Shown here one piece after another: positions 1 to 8,959 of a stretch of 56,640 nucleotides of DNA. The DNA is from Synechococcus sp. AG-686-F08. GTDB taxonomy: Bacteria; Cyanobacteriota; Cyanobacteriia; PCC-6307; Cyanobiaceae. The notes beneath the pieces are model-generated. The model saw nothing but the letters and a program-made list of their open reading frames with translations. It was not told the DNA's origin and ran no database searches. Made by a program: the position numbers and the translations under genes. The stretch spans positions 1 to 56,640 of the forward strand of contig QCVQ01000007.1 in assembly GCA_003210315.1 (NCBI GenBank). Reading direction: 5' to 3'. The stretch's first letter is position 1, and the number at the start of each line of letters is the position of its first letter.

Positions 1-1
1 C

Positions 2-1339
2 AAGTTTATGCTTCGCCTACGAGTTCCCAATGGTGTTCTCAGCAATCAGCAACTTCGTGTTGTCGCTTCCGTTGTTGAACGCTATGGCGAAAATGGAAGC
101 TGCGATATTACAACCAGGCAAAATCTTCAACTACGAGGAGTATTACTTGATGACCTACCCGATATCCTAAAACGTCTAAAATCTGTTGGCCTTAGTTCCA
201 TTCAGTCAGGTTTTGACAACCCACGGAATGTGACTGGTAATCCATTAGCAGGAATTGATCCAAACGAAATTGTTGATACACGCCCCTTTACCACTGAGCT
301 TCAAGACTTTCTCACGAACCATTGCGAAGGGAATCCAGATTATTCCAATCTTCCCCGTAAATGGAACACTGCCGTTGCTGGTGCCAAAGACAACTTCCTA
401 CTTCACAACGACATCGTCTTTCACCCCGTTGAACGCGATGGAGTCATGGGTTTCGGTGTGTGGATCGGAGGGATCCTCTCCTCACAAATGAATGCCTATG
501 CGCTACCAATGAACGCATGGGTCAAACAAGATGAAATCTGCAAGATGACTGATTGCGTGATCCGTTTATGGCGTGATAACGGTGAGCGTGATAAGCGTCC
601 TAAAGGCCGCTTTCGCATGTATCTCGACCAACTTGGGGTCGAAACCTTTAGAAGCAAAGTTGAAGATCTTTTTGGCCCTATACCAGACGATCCAGGCTCA
701 GTCTTCAACACCACACCACGGTCTCACTACGGAATTCATCCACAAAAAAATGCGGGTGAATATTTCGCAGGACTCCATGTGAGTGTTGGGCGACTCACGG
801 CAAATGACCTTCACGATTTAGCTACTGCAAGCCTCCAATATGGAACTGGCGAAGTTCGCCTAACTGAGGACCAGAACGTCATCATTGTGGGACTTTCTAC
901 GGCCAATCTTGATCGCTTCAAAGCAGATCCATTGTTGCAACGCTTCCCCCTTGAACCAGGTGCCATCGCCGCTGGCACGGTCTCTTGCACAGGTAATACT
1001 TACTGCAGTTTTGGCCTAACAAACACCAAAGACCAAGCCATTGCAGCAGCTCAGCAACTCGATGCAGAGCTCGAACTACCCGAAGAGCTCAAGATCCACT
1101 GGACAGGATGCCCCAACACCTGCGGGCAAGCCTTCATGGGCGCCATTGGATTGACAGGCACGAAGGCAAAAAACAGCAAGGGAGAGATGGGAGAGGCCTA
1201 CACCCTGAGCATCGGAGGGTCGCAGGGCAAAGATCCAAAGATTGGGGAAGTGCATCAAAAAGCAATCCCAGCAGAAGACATTCAAAACGTTCTTCGTCAA
1301 GTGCTCATCGAACAATTCGGAGCAAAGCCTCGAGCTTAA
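2..1339 (+). CDS. nirA: Ferredoxin-nitrite reductase, 3' part (5' end outside window)
   Basis: The reading frame is open from the window edge and begins inside the protein, so about 70 N-terminal residues are missing relative to the usual ~510. The enzyme reduces nitrite to ammonium with six electrons from reduced ferredoxin, in the cytoplasm. The [4Fe-4S]-siroheme ligands are visible near the C-terminus as C-x5-C (CTGNTYC) and C-x3-C (CPNTC), and two sulfite/nitrite-reductase half-domains with the usual FGVWIGG segment precede them. The next genes (nitrite transporter, cyanase) fit a nitrogen assimilation cluster. NtcA control is expected from the family, but the promoter is not in the window. 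Confidence 0.95.
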   Translation, partial: KFMLRLRVPNGVLSNQQLRVVASVVERYGENGSCDITTRQNLQLRGVLLDDLPDILKRLKSVGLSSIQSGFDNPRNVTGNPLAGIDPNEIVDTRPFTTELQDFLTNHCEGNPDYSNLPRKWNTAVAGAKDNFLLHNDIVFHPVERDGVMGFGVWIGGILSSQMNAYALPMNAWVKQDEICKMTDCVIRLWRDNGERDKRPKGRFRMYLDQLGVETFRSKVEDLFGPIPDDPGSVFNTTPRSHYGIHPQKNAGEYFAGLHVSVGRLTANDLHDLATASLQYGTGEVRLTEDQNVIIVGLSTANLDRFKADPLLQRFPLEPGAIAAGTVSCTGNTYCSFGLTNTKDQAIAAAQQLDAELELPEELKIHWTGCPNTCGQAFMGAIGLTGTKAKNSKGEMGEAYTLSIGGSQGKDPKIGEVHQKAIPAEDIQNVLRQVLIEQFGAKPRA

Positions 1340-1434
1340 GCAAACCGAATGACATCGCCGACGTAAAACCGTGGCGCTTTGTTTTGAAGCCATGGTGCAA
1401 CGTCTCTAAAGGTCAAACATTTACCCATTTTTCA

Positions 1435-1569
1435 ATGATTTTAAAAGTTGATTTCCTATCACGTTTTGTCAATTGGCTAAGCGCAAGTGGTGAAGATAAA
1501 GCACCAATTTCTATACCCCCACAGCGTCAAGATGTCTTCTCACGCTTCATGAATCGCGTCAGCGGTTGA
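1435..1569 (+). CDS. Possible small protein, 44 aa
   Basis: A short ATG-started frame lies between nirA and the nitrite transporter gene. Its codons look protein-like (for example the stretch SASGEDKAPISIPPQRQDVF) and it ends 27 bp before the next start. No Shine-Dalgarno sequence is visible upstream and I recognise no family. The same frame is open upstream into nirA, so an artefact is possible. If real, it would be co-transcribed with the nitrite genes. Confidence 0.35.
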   Translation: MILKVDFLSRFVNWLSASGEDKAPISIPPQRQDVFSRFMNRVSG

Positions 1570-1596
1570 TTATTTCTCACTTACCAACACCCAATC

Positions 1597-2505
1597 ATGA
1601 GTGCAACAGCGTCCCAGATGGACTATGTCCTACCTAATGAACTCGTCGACGGCATGATTTTAGCCGGCGGCAAGAAAGCAACTGTCAGCATTAAAAACCT
1701 GCTGATCCGTGGCTTTTATTCTGGCGCCATTCTCGGCCTTGCCGTCATCCTGGCCCTCACGGTAGGAATCCTCACAAAATTGCCATTTGTGGGATCTCTC
1801 CTTTTCCCATTTGGTTTTGCCAGCATCGTCCTATTCGGGATGGAGCTCGTTACTGGAAACTTTGCGTTGCTACCGATGGCAACCTGGGCCGGTAAATGTA
1901 GTTGGAAGGCAACTTTCCGAAATTGGACGTGGGTTTGGATTGGCAATTTCATCGGCACGCTCGTTGTGGCGATCATCATGGCCATCAGCCTCACCAGCGG
2001 CAGCATGGATGCCTCTGCTGAGAACGTCGGTCCACCCATTTGGGATCTTGTTGCTCAAAAGATCGTTGCTCTGAACCAGATCAATGTGGTGAAGAAGTAC
2101 GAGGCTCTTGGAAGCATGGGTTTCTTCTTGGCTTTCCTGCGTGGAGTTGTTGCAAACTGGTTGGTTTGCCTTGGCGTCACGATGGCTCTTGTGAGCAAAA
2201 GTGTTCCCGGCAAATTGCTTGCCTGCTGGTTGCCGATTACGGCCTTCCAAACGATGGGCATGGAGCACATTGTTGTGAATCAATTTCTGCATACAGCTGG
2301 ACCAATCCTTGGTTCAGGAGTTCCTTTCTACAAAGTGATTTTCTGGAATTTCCTCCCGGTCACCTTGGGAAACATTGTTGGAGGAATGGTGTTTATCGGC
2401 ATGCTCTTCTACAGCACCCATCGCACCAAAATTTCAGATGTGCTTCCTGTCGAGCATGATGAAAAACTAGAGCGTGAACTGGCTGCCGAACTTGGTGCCC
2501 GCTAA
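1597..2505 (+). CDS. focA: Formate/nitrite transporter family protein (nitrite uptake)
   Basis: This 302-residue protein belongs to the FocA/NirC family of pentameric, six-helix channels for formate or nitrite. Family features include the N-terminal LPNELVDGMILAGGKKA segment, the FPFGFASIVLFGMELVTGNFALLP stretch (about residues 72-93) and the second half with VANWLVCLGVTMA followed by a conserved MGMEHIVVNQF helix. It follows nirA in the same direction, so nitrite entry or retention is the likely role. Formate remains possible by homology alone. The ATG follows a short gap with no strong ribosome binding site. Confidence 0.9.
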   Translation: MSATASQMDYVLPNELVDGMILAGGKKATVSIKNLLIRGFYSGAILGLAVILALTVGILTKLPFVGSLLFPFGFASIVLFGMELVTGNFALLPMATWAGKCSWKATFRNWTWVWIGNFIGTLVVAIIMAISLTSGSMDASAENVGPPIWDLVAQKIVALNQINVVKKYEALGSMGFFLAFLRGVVANWLVCLGVTMALVSKSVPGKLLACWLPITAFQTMGMEHIVVNQFLHTAGPILGSGVPFYKVIFWNFLPVTLGNIVGGMVFIGMLFYSTHRTKISDVLPVEHDEKLERELAAELGAR

Positions 2506-2516
2506 TTTCAAATTCC

Positions 2517-3230
2517 ATGAGTGCGATTGACGAGGCCACCCTCTGGGATCGGCTGTCCAAAGCACGTCGGATTCCTTTGAATCCAAGCTGGCTGGGAGAG
2601 ATTTACTCTCCCAGCCTTTCTGATGAACTTCGTTTTGCCGTAGCTGAGCGCCTGGGAATGTTGGCCGAAACAGGTTGGCCAATCATCCATCGCTTGATCA
2701 AAGAGCACGGACTCCAGCCTGAGTTAATTCATGCAGCTGGCCTCTGCCACCAACCTGAAGCAAGGGATTGGCTGCTCACACAACTCAATCAATCCAATGA
2801 TCCAGATGCCTTTTTACTCAATGCGCTGAGTTGCTGGGGTGCAGAACTCACGACGTCTCAATTTGAGCACATTCTTGAGTTGCCTAGCCAAGCTCAACGC
2901 CTCGCTGGTTTAAATCTTCTCAGCTTCAAATCTCATCAACTTCAAGCTGTTGAATTACTGCAATTGTGTGAGCCCGCTCTTCAAGATTGGCGTGATCCTG
3001 TTGTCATTGCCTGTATACGCTTGCTACAGCGGCGTGACGAGGCTGTAGTAAGCACTAGGCTTGTCAGTCTGGTCAAAGAAGGATCCGATGCAGCTGCTGA
3101 GGCTGCCCTAAGAGCTCTGGGATGCATGGCTACAACTCAAAGCAAATTAGCCTTGAAGTTACTGAGCACAGAACTCAGTGACCAAGAGCGAAGAACACAC
3201 GCCTTACGCCAACTTAAGCAACAATATTAG
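2517..3230 (+). CDS. HEAT-like helical repeat protein of the nitrite gene cluster
   Basis: A 237-residue soluble protein starts 11 bp after the nitrite transporter, so it probably shares its transcript. It consists of successive amphipathic helix pairs (for example DELRFAVAERLGMLAETGW, then DPVVIACIRLLQRRDEAVV and GSDAAAEAALRALGCMA), which suggests HEAT/armadillo-type repeats. No catalytic motif or signal peptide is visible. By position it could assist nitrite reductase production, as some cyanobacterial nirA-linked accessory proteins do, but that is inference. The ATG is preceded by no clear ribosome binding site. Confidence 0.7.
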   Translation: MSAIDEATLWDRLSKARRIPLNPSWLGEIYSPSLSDELRFAVAERLGMLAETGWPIIHRLIKEHGLQPELIHAAGLCHQPEARDWLLTQLNQSNDPDAFLLNALSCWGAELTTSQFEHILELPSQAQRLAGLNLLSFKSHQLQAVELLQLCEPALQDWRDPVVIACIRLLQRRDEAVVSTRLVSLVKEGSDAAAEAALRALGCMATTQSKLALKLLSTELSDQERRTHALRQLKQQY

Positions 3231-3243
3231 AAACATTAAAAAT

Positions 3244-3260
3244 GCCCGGGAGTGCCGGGC
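3244..3260. terminator. Terminator between convergent genes (serves cynS)
   Basis: A perfect 6-bp GC stem, GCCCGG-gagtg-CCGGGC, sits between the ends of the HEAT-like gene and cynS. Read on the minus strand it is followed by ATTTTTAATG, a short T-tract, so it looks like an intrinsic terminator for cynS. The plus-strand side has only TTGATTTC, so termination of the forward operon is less certain. Confidence 0.75.
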
Positions 3261-3283
3261 TTGATTTCAATTAGATCAAAAAC

Positions 3284-3763
3284 TTACCATTTTTTATACG
3301 GCAAGAATTTTCCACACATCGTAATCTTCACCCGATCACCTTTTGGGTCTTCAACCTTGTCCACATCCAACGTAAAATCAATGGCACTCATGATTCCATC
3401 ACCAAACTTTTCCTGAATAACATCCTTAAGAGGCATGCCATAGACCTGCATGATTTCATAGAAGCGATAAATCAGTGGATCCGTAGGAATCACTGGGTCT
3501 AGACTTCCTTTAGTCGGAAACTCTTGCAGCGCAGCAGTAATGGCTGGGTCCAGAGCCAACAAAGTTGCCAATTTCTCCGCTTCTTCAGGGGATGCGGTTG
3601 CCTGTCCATAAAAAAGTGAAGCGATCCAAACCTCATCGAGCCCAAGGGCTGCTTCTAAATCAGCGAAGGAAAGCCCCTTGGCCTTTTTTGCCGCCATAAG
3701 CGAAGCAGTCAGCGTTGATGGGGAAGGACCAGCCAGTGACGGAGCTAAAGCAGATGTTGTCAT
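3284..3763 (-). CDS. cynS: Cyanate hydratase (cyanase)
   Basis: The product is a 159-residue cyanase that converts cyanate and bicarbonate to ammonia and CO2, a nitrogen source for marine Synechococcus. The N-terminal helical domain ([30 protein letters not shown]) precedes the catalytic C-terminal domain. The family's Arg and Glu lie in [11 protein letters not shown] and the active-site Ser in [11 protein letters not shown]. The ATG at 3763 was chosen over an upstream in-frame TTG because the protein then begins MTTSALAP and matches the family length better. It converges on the nirA block and ends at a hairpin terminator. Confidence 0.95.
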   Translation of the reverse strand: MTTSALAPSLAGPSPSTLTASLMAAKKAKGLSFADLEAALGLDEVWIASLFYGQATASPEEAEKLATLLALDPAITAALQEFPTKGSLDPVIPTDPLIYRFYEIMQVYGMPLKDVIQEKFGDGIMSAIDFTLDVDKVEDPKGDRVKITMCGKFLPYKKW

Positions 3764-3971
3764 GCAATGAAAGACCAAATAAATGAGCTACTTGAGATCA
3801 GCAAACCTTGCGGGGCCACTCAGCAGTGAACGAATCATCTACAAGATCAAGACCCAAAACTGATGCATTGACTACCAATCCATGATCTCGAAAGAAGCAA
3901 TAGCAGCATCTGCGACAGAATGACAGCAAGCAATAAAGCATCATTTATTCATTGATGGCTAGTTCGTACTC
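3764..3971. other. Upstream region of cynS, no gene seen
   Basis: With the doubtful reading frame that follows it, this makes about 520 bp without a secure gene between cynS and the TrpD-like gene. It is AT-richer than its surroundings and must hold the cynS promoter. I searched by eye for an NtcA site (GTA-N8-TAC) on both strands and found none; the closest, GTA-N8-ATC on the minus strand near 3875, is a poor match. Confidence 0.4.
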
Positions 3972-4203
3972 ATGCTTCTTTCCTCACTCGCAAATCGATT
4001 CAATCAATTTCTGGATCAAACCTTAAAAGGTATTAACAGCCTCCAAATGGGCGATTCCCTATCAGTCACACCAGCACTTGCGCGTCAAACCTTTCCAAAC
4101 CTGCTTATTGAGAGGCTTTATTACGCCGAAGGGCGTCAGCATCCTTGCCACCCACTGCATGGAAGCCATGCAGGTCTTTGCAGAAGCTAGCCCTGAAGGC
4201 ACA
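3972..4203 (+). pseudogene. Possible small hypothetical gene with a frameshift at GGG 4131-4133
   Basis: An ATG-started frame (3972) reads protein-like for about 54 codons up to LLIERLYYAEG, then becomes unnatural (HPCHPLHGSHAGLCRS). Changing frame by one base at the GGG run 4131-4133 gives a natural continuation (GVSILATHCMEAMQVFAEA) ending at TAA 4201-4203, for a product of about 77 residues. I recognise no family. It could be a decayed gene, a sequencing error, or coincidence of two open frames. No ribosome binding site is obvious. Confidence 0.35.
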
Positions 4204-4281
4204 TAAAACAGTCTGGTATCAATCACTACCACCGAAGGAGATAATTCTGCGGAACGATCACCTTCGGTTTCGGTCATATCA

Positions 4282-5355
4282 ATGGAAACGTCTCCAGCTG
4301 CCGAGAAGCGTGCTTGCTTCAAACAATTGCTACGCAAAATCGGCAGCGGAGAGCACACCAGCAAAGGCCTGACCCGAAGCGAAGCCGATGAGGCCATGGA
4401 GTTGATGCTCACGGGAGGAGCATCAGACGTCCAAATCGGCGCCTTCCTGATCGCCCATCGCATCCGTCGGCCTGAGCCCCAGGAGCTCACCGGCATGCTC
4501 GACACCTACAGACGGCTCGGACCTTGTCTTCTCAGTGAAGCCGATCAACGCCGGCCGATCTGCTTTGGCATGCCCTTTGACGGCCGATCTCGCACGGCAC
4601 CGATCTATCCCTTAACAACCTTGCTGTTGGTGGGGTCCGGACAGCCTGTGGTCTTACAGGGAGGGAGGCGAATGCCGGTGAAATTTGGAATCACCGCCGC
4701 AGAACTGTTCACTTCCATCGGGCTCAACTTGCATGATTTATCGATTGAGAACGTTCAAAAAGGGTTCAACCAGCATGGTCTTGCCCTCATTTATCAACCG
4801 GAACACTTCCCCCTAGGCGAGGCTCTGCTGCCCGCTCGGGATGATCTCGGGAAACGGCCTCCACTGGCCAGCGCCGAGCTGCTCTGGACCGCACACCAAG
4901 GTCACCATCTACTAGTGAGTGGCTTTGTGCATCCACCAACGGAAAGCCGAGCCTGGCGAGCCCTGGAATTAGCCGGAGAAAAAGAAGTCATCACCGTTAA
5001 AGGATTGGAAGGCGGCACAGACCTGCCTGTGAGTCGAGCCGGGATCACGGCTCGAATTCACAACTCAGGGGAACCCGAACGCCACATTGTTCACCCCCGA
5101 GACCACGGCTGCTTCGGAGAGGACCCCCGCTGGGAATCTGAACAGGTCTGGGCTACTCACGCCAAAGAGGCACTGCTGGGCCGAGGGCCCATGGCCGATT
5201 CCTTGCGTTGGAACACAGGTTGTTATCTCTGGTTGAGCGGACTAAGCAAAAGCTTGGAGGACGGTGTGGAGGAGGCCCAAACCATGCAAGCCAATGGAGT
5301 TGGCACCGCAGCCTTGGAGCAACTGATTGAGTGGCGCGCAACTGTGGGAAGGTAA
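4282..5355 (+). CDS. Anthranilate phosphoribosyltransferase-like protein (TrpD2/YbiB type)
   Basis: The 357-residue protein has the glycosyltransferase family 3 layout: an N-terminal helical domain (LTRSEADEAMELMLTGGASDVQIGAFLIAHRIR, about residues 30-62) followed by the phosphoribosyltransferase fold (LLLVGSGQPVVLQGGRRMP, ITAAELFTSIGLN). The classical TrpD signature GTGGD is not present, so it is probably not the tryptophan enzyme but the TrpD-like branch whose members have been linked to nucleic-acid binding. It ends 13 bp before the MFS gene, suggesting an operon. The start follows no strong ribosome binding site; a shorter start is possible. Confidence 0.8.
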   Translation: METSPAAEKRACFKQLLRKIGSGEHTSKGLTRSEADEAMELMLTGGASDVQIGAFLIAHRIRRPEPQELTGMLDTYRRLGPCLLSEADQRRPICFGMPFDGRSRTAPIYPLTTLLLVGSGQPVVLQGGRRMPVKFGITAAELFTSIGLNLHDLSIENVQKGFNQHGLALIYQPEHFPLGEALLPARDDLGKRPPLASAELLWTAHQGHHLLVSGFVHPPTESRAWRALELAGEKEVITVKGLEGGTDLPVSRAGITARIHNSGEPERHIVHPRDHGCFGEDPRWESEQVWATHAKEALLGRGPMADSLRWNTGCYLWLSGLSKSLEDGVEEAQTMQANGVGTAALEQLIEWRATVGR

Positions 5356-5368
5356 CTAACCGCCTCGA

Positions 5369-6598
5369 TTGAACGTGCGCCGTCCCCACGTTCCAACGCT
5401 ATTCAGTGCTTTCCTGACGCTGCTCAATGACCGACTGAGCGAAAGCATTGTTTTTCCATTACTGCCTTTTCTGTTGGCATCGTTCAATGCCGACGGGCGC
5501 ACCCTTGGGCTGTTAGCTGGCAGCTACGCCCTCGCACAGTTCGCAGCAACTCCATTGATCGGAGCCCTCAGTGATCGCTTCGGTCGCAGGCCTGTGATCG
5601 CTATCTGCGTGAGTGGTTCCGTCTTAGGCCTCGGACTCTTCGCGATCACCTTGAGCCAAGCCTGGCCGGCTGGTGCTGTGTTGCCCCTCTATCTCCTTTT
5701 TGGAGCCCGTCTGATCGATGGGGTGAGCGGGGGAACAGCCGCCACGGCAGGAGCCGTACTCGCAGACATCACACCGCCAGAGAAACGCGCACGCGCCTTC
5801 GGATTAATCGGTGTGGCCTTCGGCCTTGGTTTCATCATCGGGCCTTTTCTTGGCGGCCAATTGGCCCGCATTGCCGTCACGGTTCCGATCTGGGTGGCAA
5901 CCGGCTTCGCCCTGCTCAACCTCGTCGTCGTGCTGACGTTGCTCCCTGAAACCCATCCGGTGTCAGAACGCCGCGACCTGCCCCGCAAACGAGAGCTCAA
6001 CCCCTTCGCTCAAGTCGCGCGGGTGATTGGCAATCCAGCAGTGGGGCGTCTGGGCTTGGGCTTTTTTCTGTTCTTTCTTGCATTTAATGGCTTCACAGCA
6101 ATCCTGGTGCTCTATTTCAAACAACGATTCAACTGGGGGCCAGAGCTCGCTACCACAGCCTTTTTGATTGTGGGGGTCGTCGCCACCGTGGTCCAGGGTG
6201 GATTGATCGGTCCGTTGGTGAATCGTTTCGGAGAATGGAAACTCACGCTGATCGGCCTCGGTTTGGTTATTGCCGGTTGTTTACTCATCCCCACAACCAA
6301 TCCTGAACAAGCCAGGACCGGAGTGTTCACAGCCGTTGCGATTTTGGCCAGCGGCACGGGTCTTGTGACCCCAAGCCTTCGCAGCATGGTGTCTCGACGT
6401 CTCAGCGATGAAGGGCAAGGGGCTGCCCTTGGCAGCCTGCAAGCACTACAAAGTCTTGGCAGTTTTTTAGGTCCACCACTGGCTGGACTGGGATACGACC
6501 TCCTAGGTCAAACCAGCCCATTCTTTGTAAGCGCAGGATTGCTCGTCCTCGTCGTGCTCTTAGTGACCCGCAGTCCCCTAAAAGAGGCCACAGGGTGA
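5369..6598 (+). CDS. MFS transporter, TetA-like drug/metabolite exporter
   Basis: A 409-residue, 12-helix major facilitator. The motif between helices 2 and 3, GALSDRFGRRPV (about residues 65-76), is the family's proton-antiport signature. A second family motif follows at RLIDGVSGGTAATAGAVLADITPPEKRARAFG, typical of TetA/multidrug exporters. The assigned start is TTG; GTG at 5375 is an alternative two codons on. Substrate cannot be told from sequence. It lies directly behind the TrpD-like gene in the same direction. Confidence 0.9.
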   Translation: MNVRRPHVPTLFSAFLTLLNDRLSESIVFPLLPFLLASFNADGRTLGLLAGSYALAQFAATPLIGALSDRFGRRPVIAICVSGSVLGLGLFAITLSQAWPAGAVLPLYLLFGARLIDGVSGGTAATAGAVLADITPPEKRARAFGLIGVAFGLGFIIGPFLGGQLARIAVTVPIWVATGFALLNLVVVLTLLPETHPVSERRDLPRKRELNPFAQVARVIGNPAVGRLGLGFFLFFLAFNGFTAILVLYFKQRFNWGPELATTAFLIVGVVATVVQGGLIGPLVNRFGEWKLTLIGLGLVIAGCLLIPTTNPEQARTGVFTAVAILASGTGLVTPSLRSMVSRRLSDEGQGAALGSLQALQSLGSFLGPPLAGLGYDLLGQTSPFFVSAGLLVLVVLLVTRSPLKEATG

Positions 6599-6646
6599 CG
6601 GACGATTGCTACCTTTCCCCTGCGAGCACAGTGCTCTAGACCATTC

Positions 6647-8788
6647 ATGAGCGGCGTCATGCTTCCCGAGAATCTCTACATCAATCGGGAGCTCAGCTGG
6701 ATCGCCTTCAACAGGCGCGTTTTAGCTCAAGCGCTTGACCCAAGAACACAGTTGTTGGAACAGGCCAAATTCAGCGCCATTTTCAGCAACAACCTTGACG
6801 AATTTTTCATGGTGCGCGTGGCGTCCTTGAAGTCTCAGGTTGAAGCGGGCATCGACAAGCAAAGTGAAGACGGGCGAAATCCTCGGGAGCAGCTCCATGA
6901 GATTCGTCACCAGCTCTCAGCTCTCCTCGAAGCCCAGCAAAAGCATTACCTCGACCATCTCCGCGTAGGGCTGGAAGACCACGGGGTTTTCCTGTTCAAC
7001 TACCAACAACTGAACGACGCCCAACAACATTGGGTGGACAACTTCTTTCAGACGGCGATTTTTCCTGTCTTAACGCCATTAGCGGTGGATCCTGCCCATC
7101 CCTTTCCATTCGTTAGCAATCTCAGCCTCAACGTCGCCGCCCTGATCCACGACCCAGAGTCGGGTCAACGCCAACTGGCCCGAGTGAAGGTTCCTCAGAA
7201 GATCCTTCCTCGCTTTGTCTCGATACCCATTGAGCTTGGCGGCCCTGATGCCAAGCCATTGCACACAGCAGTGCCTCTGGAGCAGGTGATTGCCTTCAAT
7301 CTCAGCCTGCTCTTCCCAGGAATGAGCATCGAAGGCCATTACTTTTTCCGGGTCACTAGGGATGCAGACCTGGAACTACGGGACCTTGAAGCCGACGATC
7401 TCATGATCGCGATCGAACAAGGCTTACGAAAGCGACGGATGGGTGGTGAAGTTGTCCGCCTGGAAGTGGCTGCGGACACACCTCAAGATGTGATTGAGAT
7501 GTTGATGGACGGCATGTCCGTCGTCGAAGAAGACCTCTACAGGGTGCATGGACCTCTCGGGCTCGATGACCTCTTCGGCTTAATGAGTCTGCCGCTGCCA
7601 CTTCTTAAAGACGCAACCCATTCAGGTCAAACTCCCGCCGTCCTTAGCCGTGCTCAAAGGGGCAGGTTGGAAGACGGATCGATCAAAGAAGAGGAATTCG
7701 AAAGCATTTTCTCAGTCGTGCGTCGCCGCGATGTTCTCCTGCATCACCCTTACGACCTGTTTTCCACGTCGGTCGAAGAGTTCATCAATCAAGCGGCGGA
7801 CGATCCCCTCGTCATGGGGATCAAGATGACCTTGTACCGCACGTCCAAAGATTCTCCGATTATCGCGGCCCTCATCCGTGCATCAGAAAATGGGAAGCAG
7901 GTGATGGCCCTTGTCGAGCTGAAGGCACGTTTCGATGAAGACAACAATATTCAATGGGCCAAACATCTTGAGCGCTCAGGAGTGCATGTGGTCTACGGCG
8001 TGATTGGCCTGAAAACGCATACCAAGATTGTTCTGGTCGTACGCAAAGAAAAAGAGCGCTTGCGCAGCTACGTCCATATCGGCACTGGCAACTACAACTC
8101 CAAAACCTCTCGTCTTTACACCGATCTAGGCCTGCTTTCAGCACGACCGGAACTCGGCCAAGACCTCGTGGAGTTGTTTAACTACCTAACCGGCTTCTCT
8201 AAACAACAAAGCTTCCGCAAATTACTCGTTGCTCCTGTCTCCTTGCGAAAAGGAATGGAGCAATTGATTCGTCGGGAAATCGAACATGCCCACCAAGGAC
8301 GTGGTGGATCAATCAAAGCCAAAATGAATTCTCTGGTGGATCCCGGAATCATTGCTCTTTTGTATGAAGCCTCCCAAGCCGGAGTCACTATCCAATTAAT
8401 CATCAGAGGGATGTGCAGCCTTTACCCAGGGCTCGAAGGTATTAGCGACAACATCAGCGTCGTCAGCATTATCGGTCGCTTCTTAGAGCATTCACGCATC
8501 TTTTGGTTTAACAACGGCGGCGAACCAGAGGTCTTCATCGGAAGCGCCGACTTAATGCCGCGCAATCTTGACCGACGCGTCGAAGCGGTTGCCCCCATAG
8601 AAGAACCAGACCTCAGAGCACAGCTCGAGGGCCTGCTTGAACGCTACCTAACGGACAACAGGGGTGCTTGGGACATGCAAACCGACGGGACTTTTATCCA
8701 ACGTCATCCCGATGGAGAAGAACGCAACTCCCAATTGCAATTAATGGATGACTGGAAAGGGGGTGCACTAATTCAACCCAATCGTTAA
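6647..8788 (+). CDS. ppk: Polyphosphate kinase 1
   Basis: The 713-residue protein makes long-chain polyphosphate reversibly from ATP. It has the four PPK1 domains in order: N-terminal (PENLYINRELSWIAFNRRVL), head, C1 and C2. The autophosphorylated histidine is His458 in GLKTHTKIVLV and the second conserved histidine is His615 in RFLEHSRIFWF. Length is usual for cyanobacteria. The ATG at 6647 is used; a second in-frame ATG lies four codons on. It stands alone, followed by a 170-bp gap and the sigma factor gene. No terminator is visible after it. Confidence 0.97.
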   Translation: MSGVMLPENLYINRELSWIAFNRRVLAQALDPRTQLLEQAKFSAIFSNNLDEFFMVRVASLKSQVEAGIDKQSEDGRNPREQLHEIRHQLSALLEAQQKHYLDHLRVGLEDHGVFLFNYQQLNDAQQHWVDNFFQTAIFPVLTPLAVDPAHPFPFVSNLSLNVAALIHDPESGQRQLARVKVPQKILPRFVSIPIELGGPDAKPLHTAVPLEQVIAFNLSLLFPGMSIEGHYFFRVTRDADLELRDLEADDLMIAIEQGLRKRRMGGEVVRLEVAADTPQDVIEMLMDGMSVVEEDLYRVHGPLGLDDLFGLMSLPLPLLKDATHSGQTPAVLSRAQRGRLEDGSIKEEEFESIFSVVRRRDVLLHHPYDLFSTSVEEFINQAADDPLVMGIKMTLYRTSKDSPIIAALIRASENGKQVMALVELKARFDEDNNIQWAKHLERSGVHVVYGVIGLKTHTKIVLVVRKEKERLRSYVHIGTGNYNSKTSRLYTDLGLLSARPELGQDLVELFNYLTGFSKQQSFRKLLVAPVSLRKGMEQLIRREIEHAHQGRGGSIKAKMNSLVDPGIIALLYEASQAGVTIQLIIRGMCSLYPGLEGISDNISVVSIIGRFLEHSRIFWFNNGGEPEVFIGSADLMPRNLDRRVEAVAPIEEPDLRAQLEGLLERYLTDNRGAWDMQTDGTFIQRHPDGEERNSQLQLMDDWKGGALIQPNR

Positions 8789-8945
8789 CAATTCACGGTG
8801 ACGATTGGAAATCGAAACAGGAAGAAACCATGCATTTCAGTAGCAATTGACACGGCTCACAGCTCCAAATAACGAGCTACCGAAAGGCTTCAGAATTGCA
8901 ACCTCTTCTCAGTCTTTAAGGTGCTACATTGCGCCCAAATTCGTC

Positions 8946-8950
8946 AGGAG
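8946..8950 (+). promoter_or_regulatory. Ribosome binding site that sets the sigma factor start
   Basis: AGGAG lies 9 nt upstream of ATG 8960. This favours 8960 over the upstream in-frame GTG at 8921, which has no such site and would add 13 residues unlike the family. Confidence 0.65.
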
Positions 8951-8959
8951 ACCAGGGTG

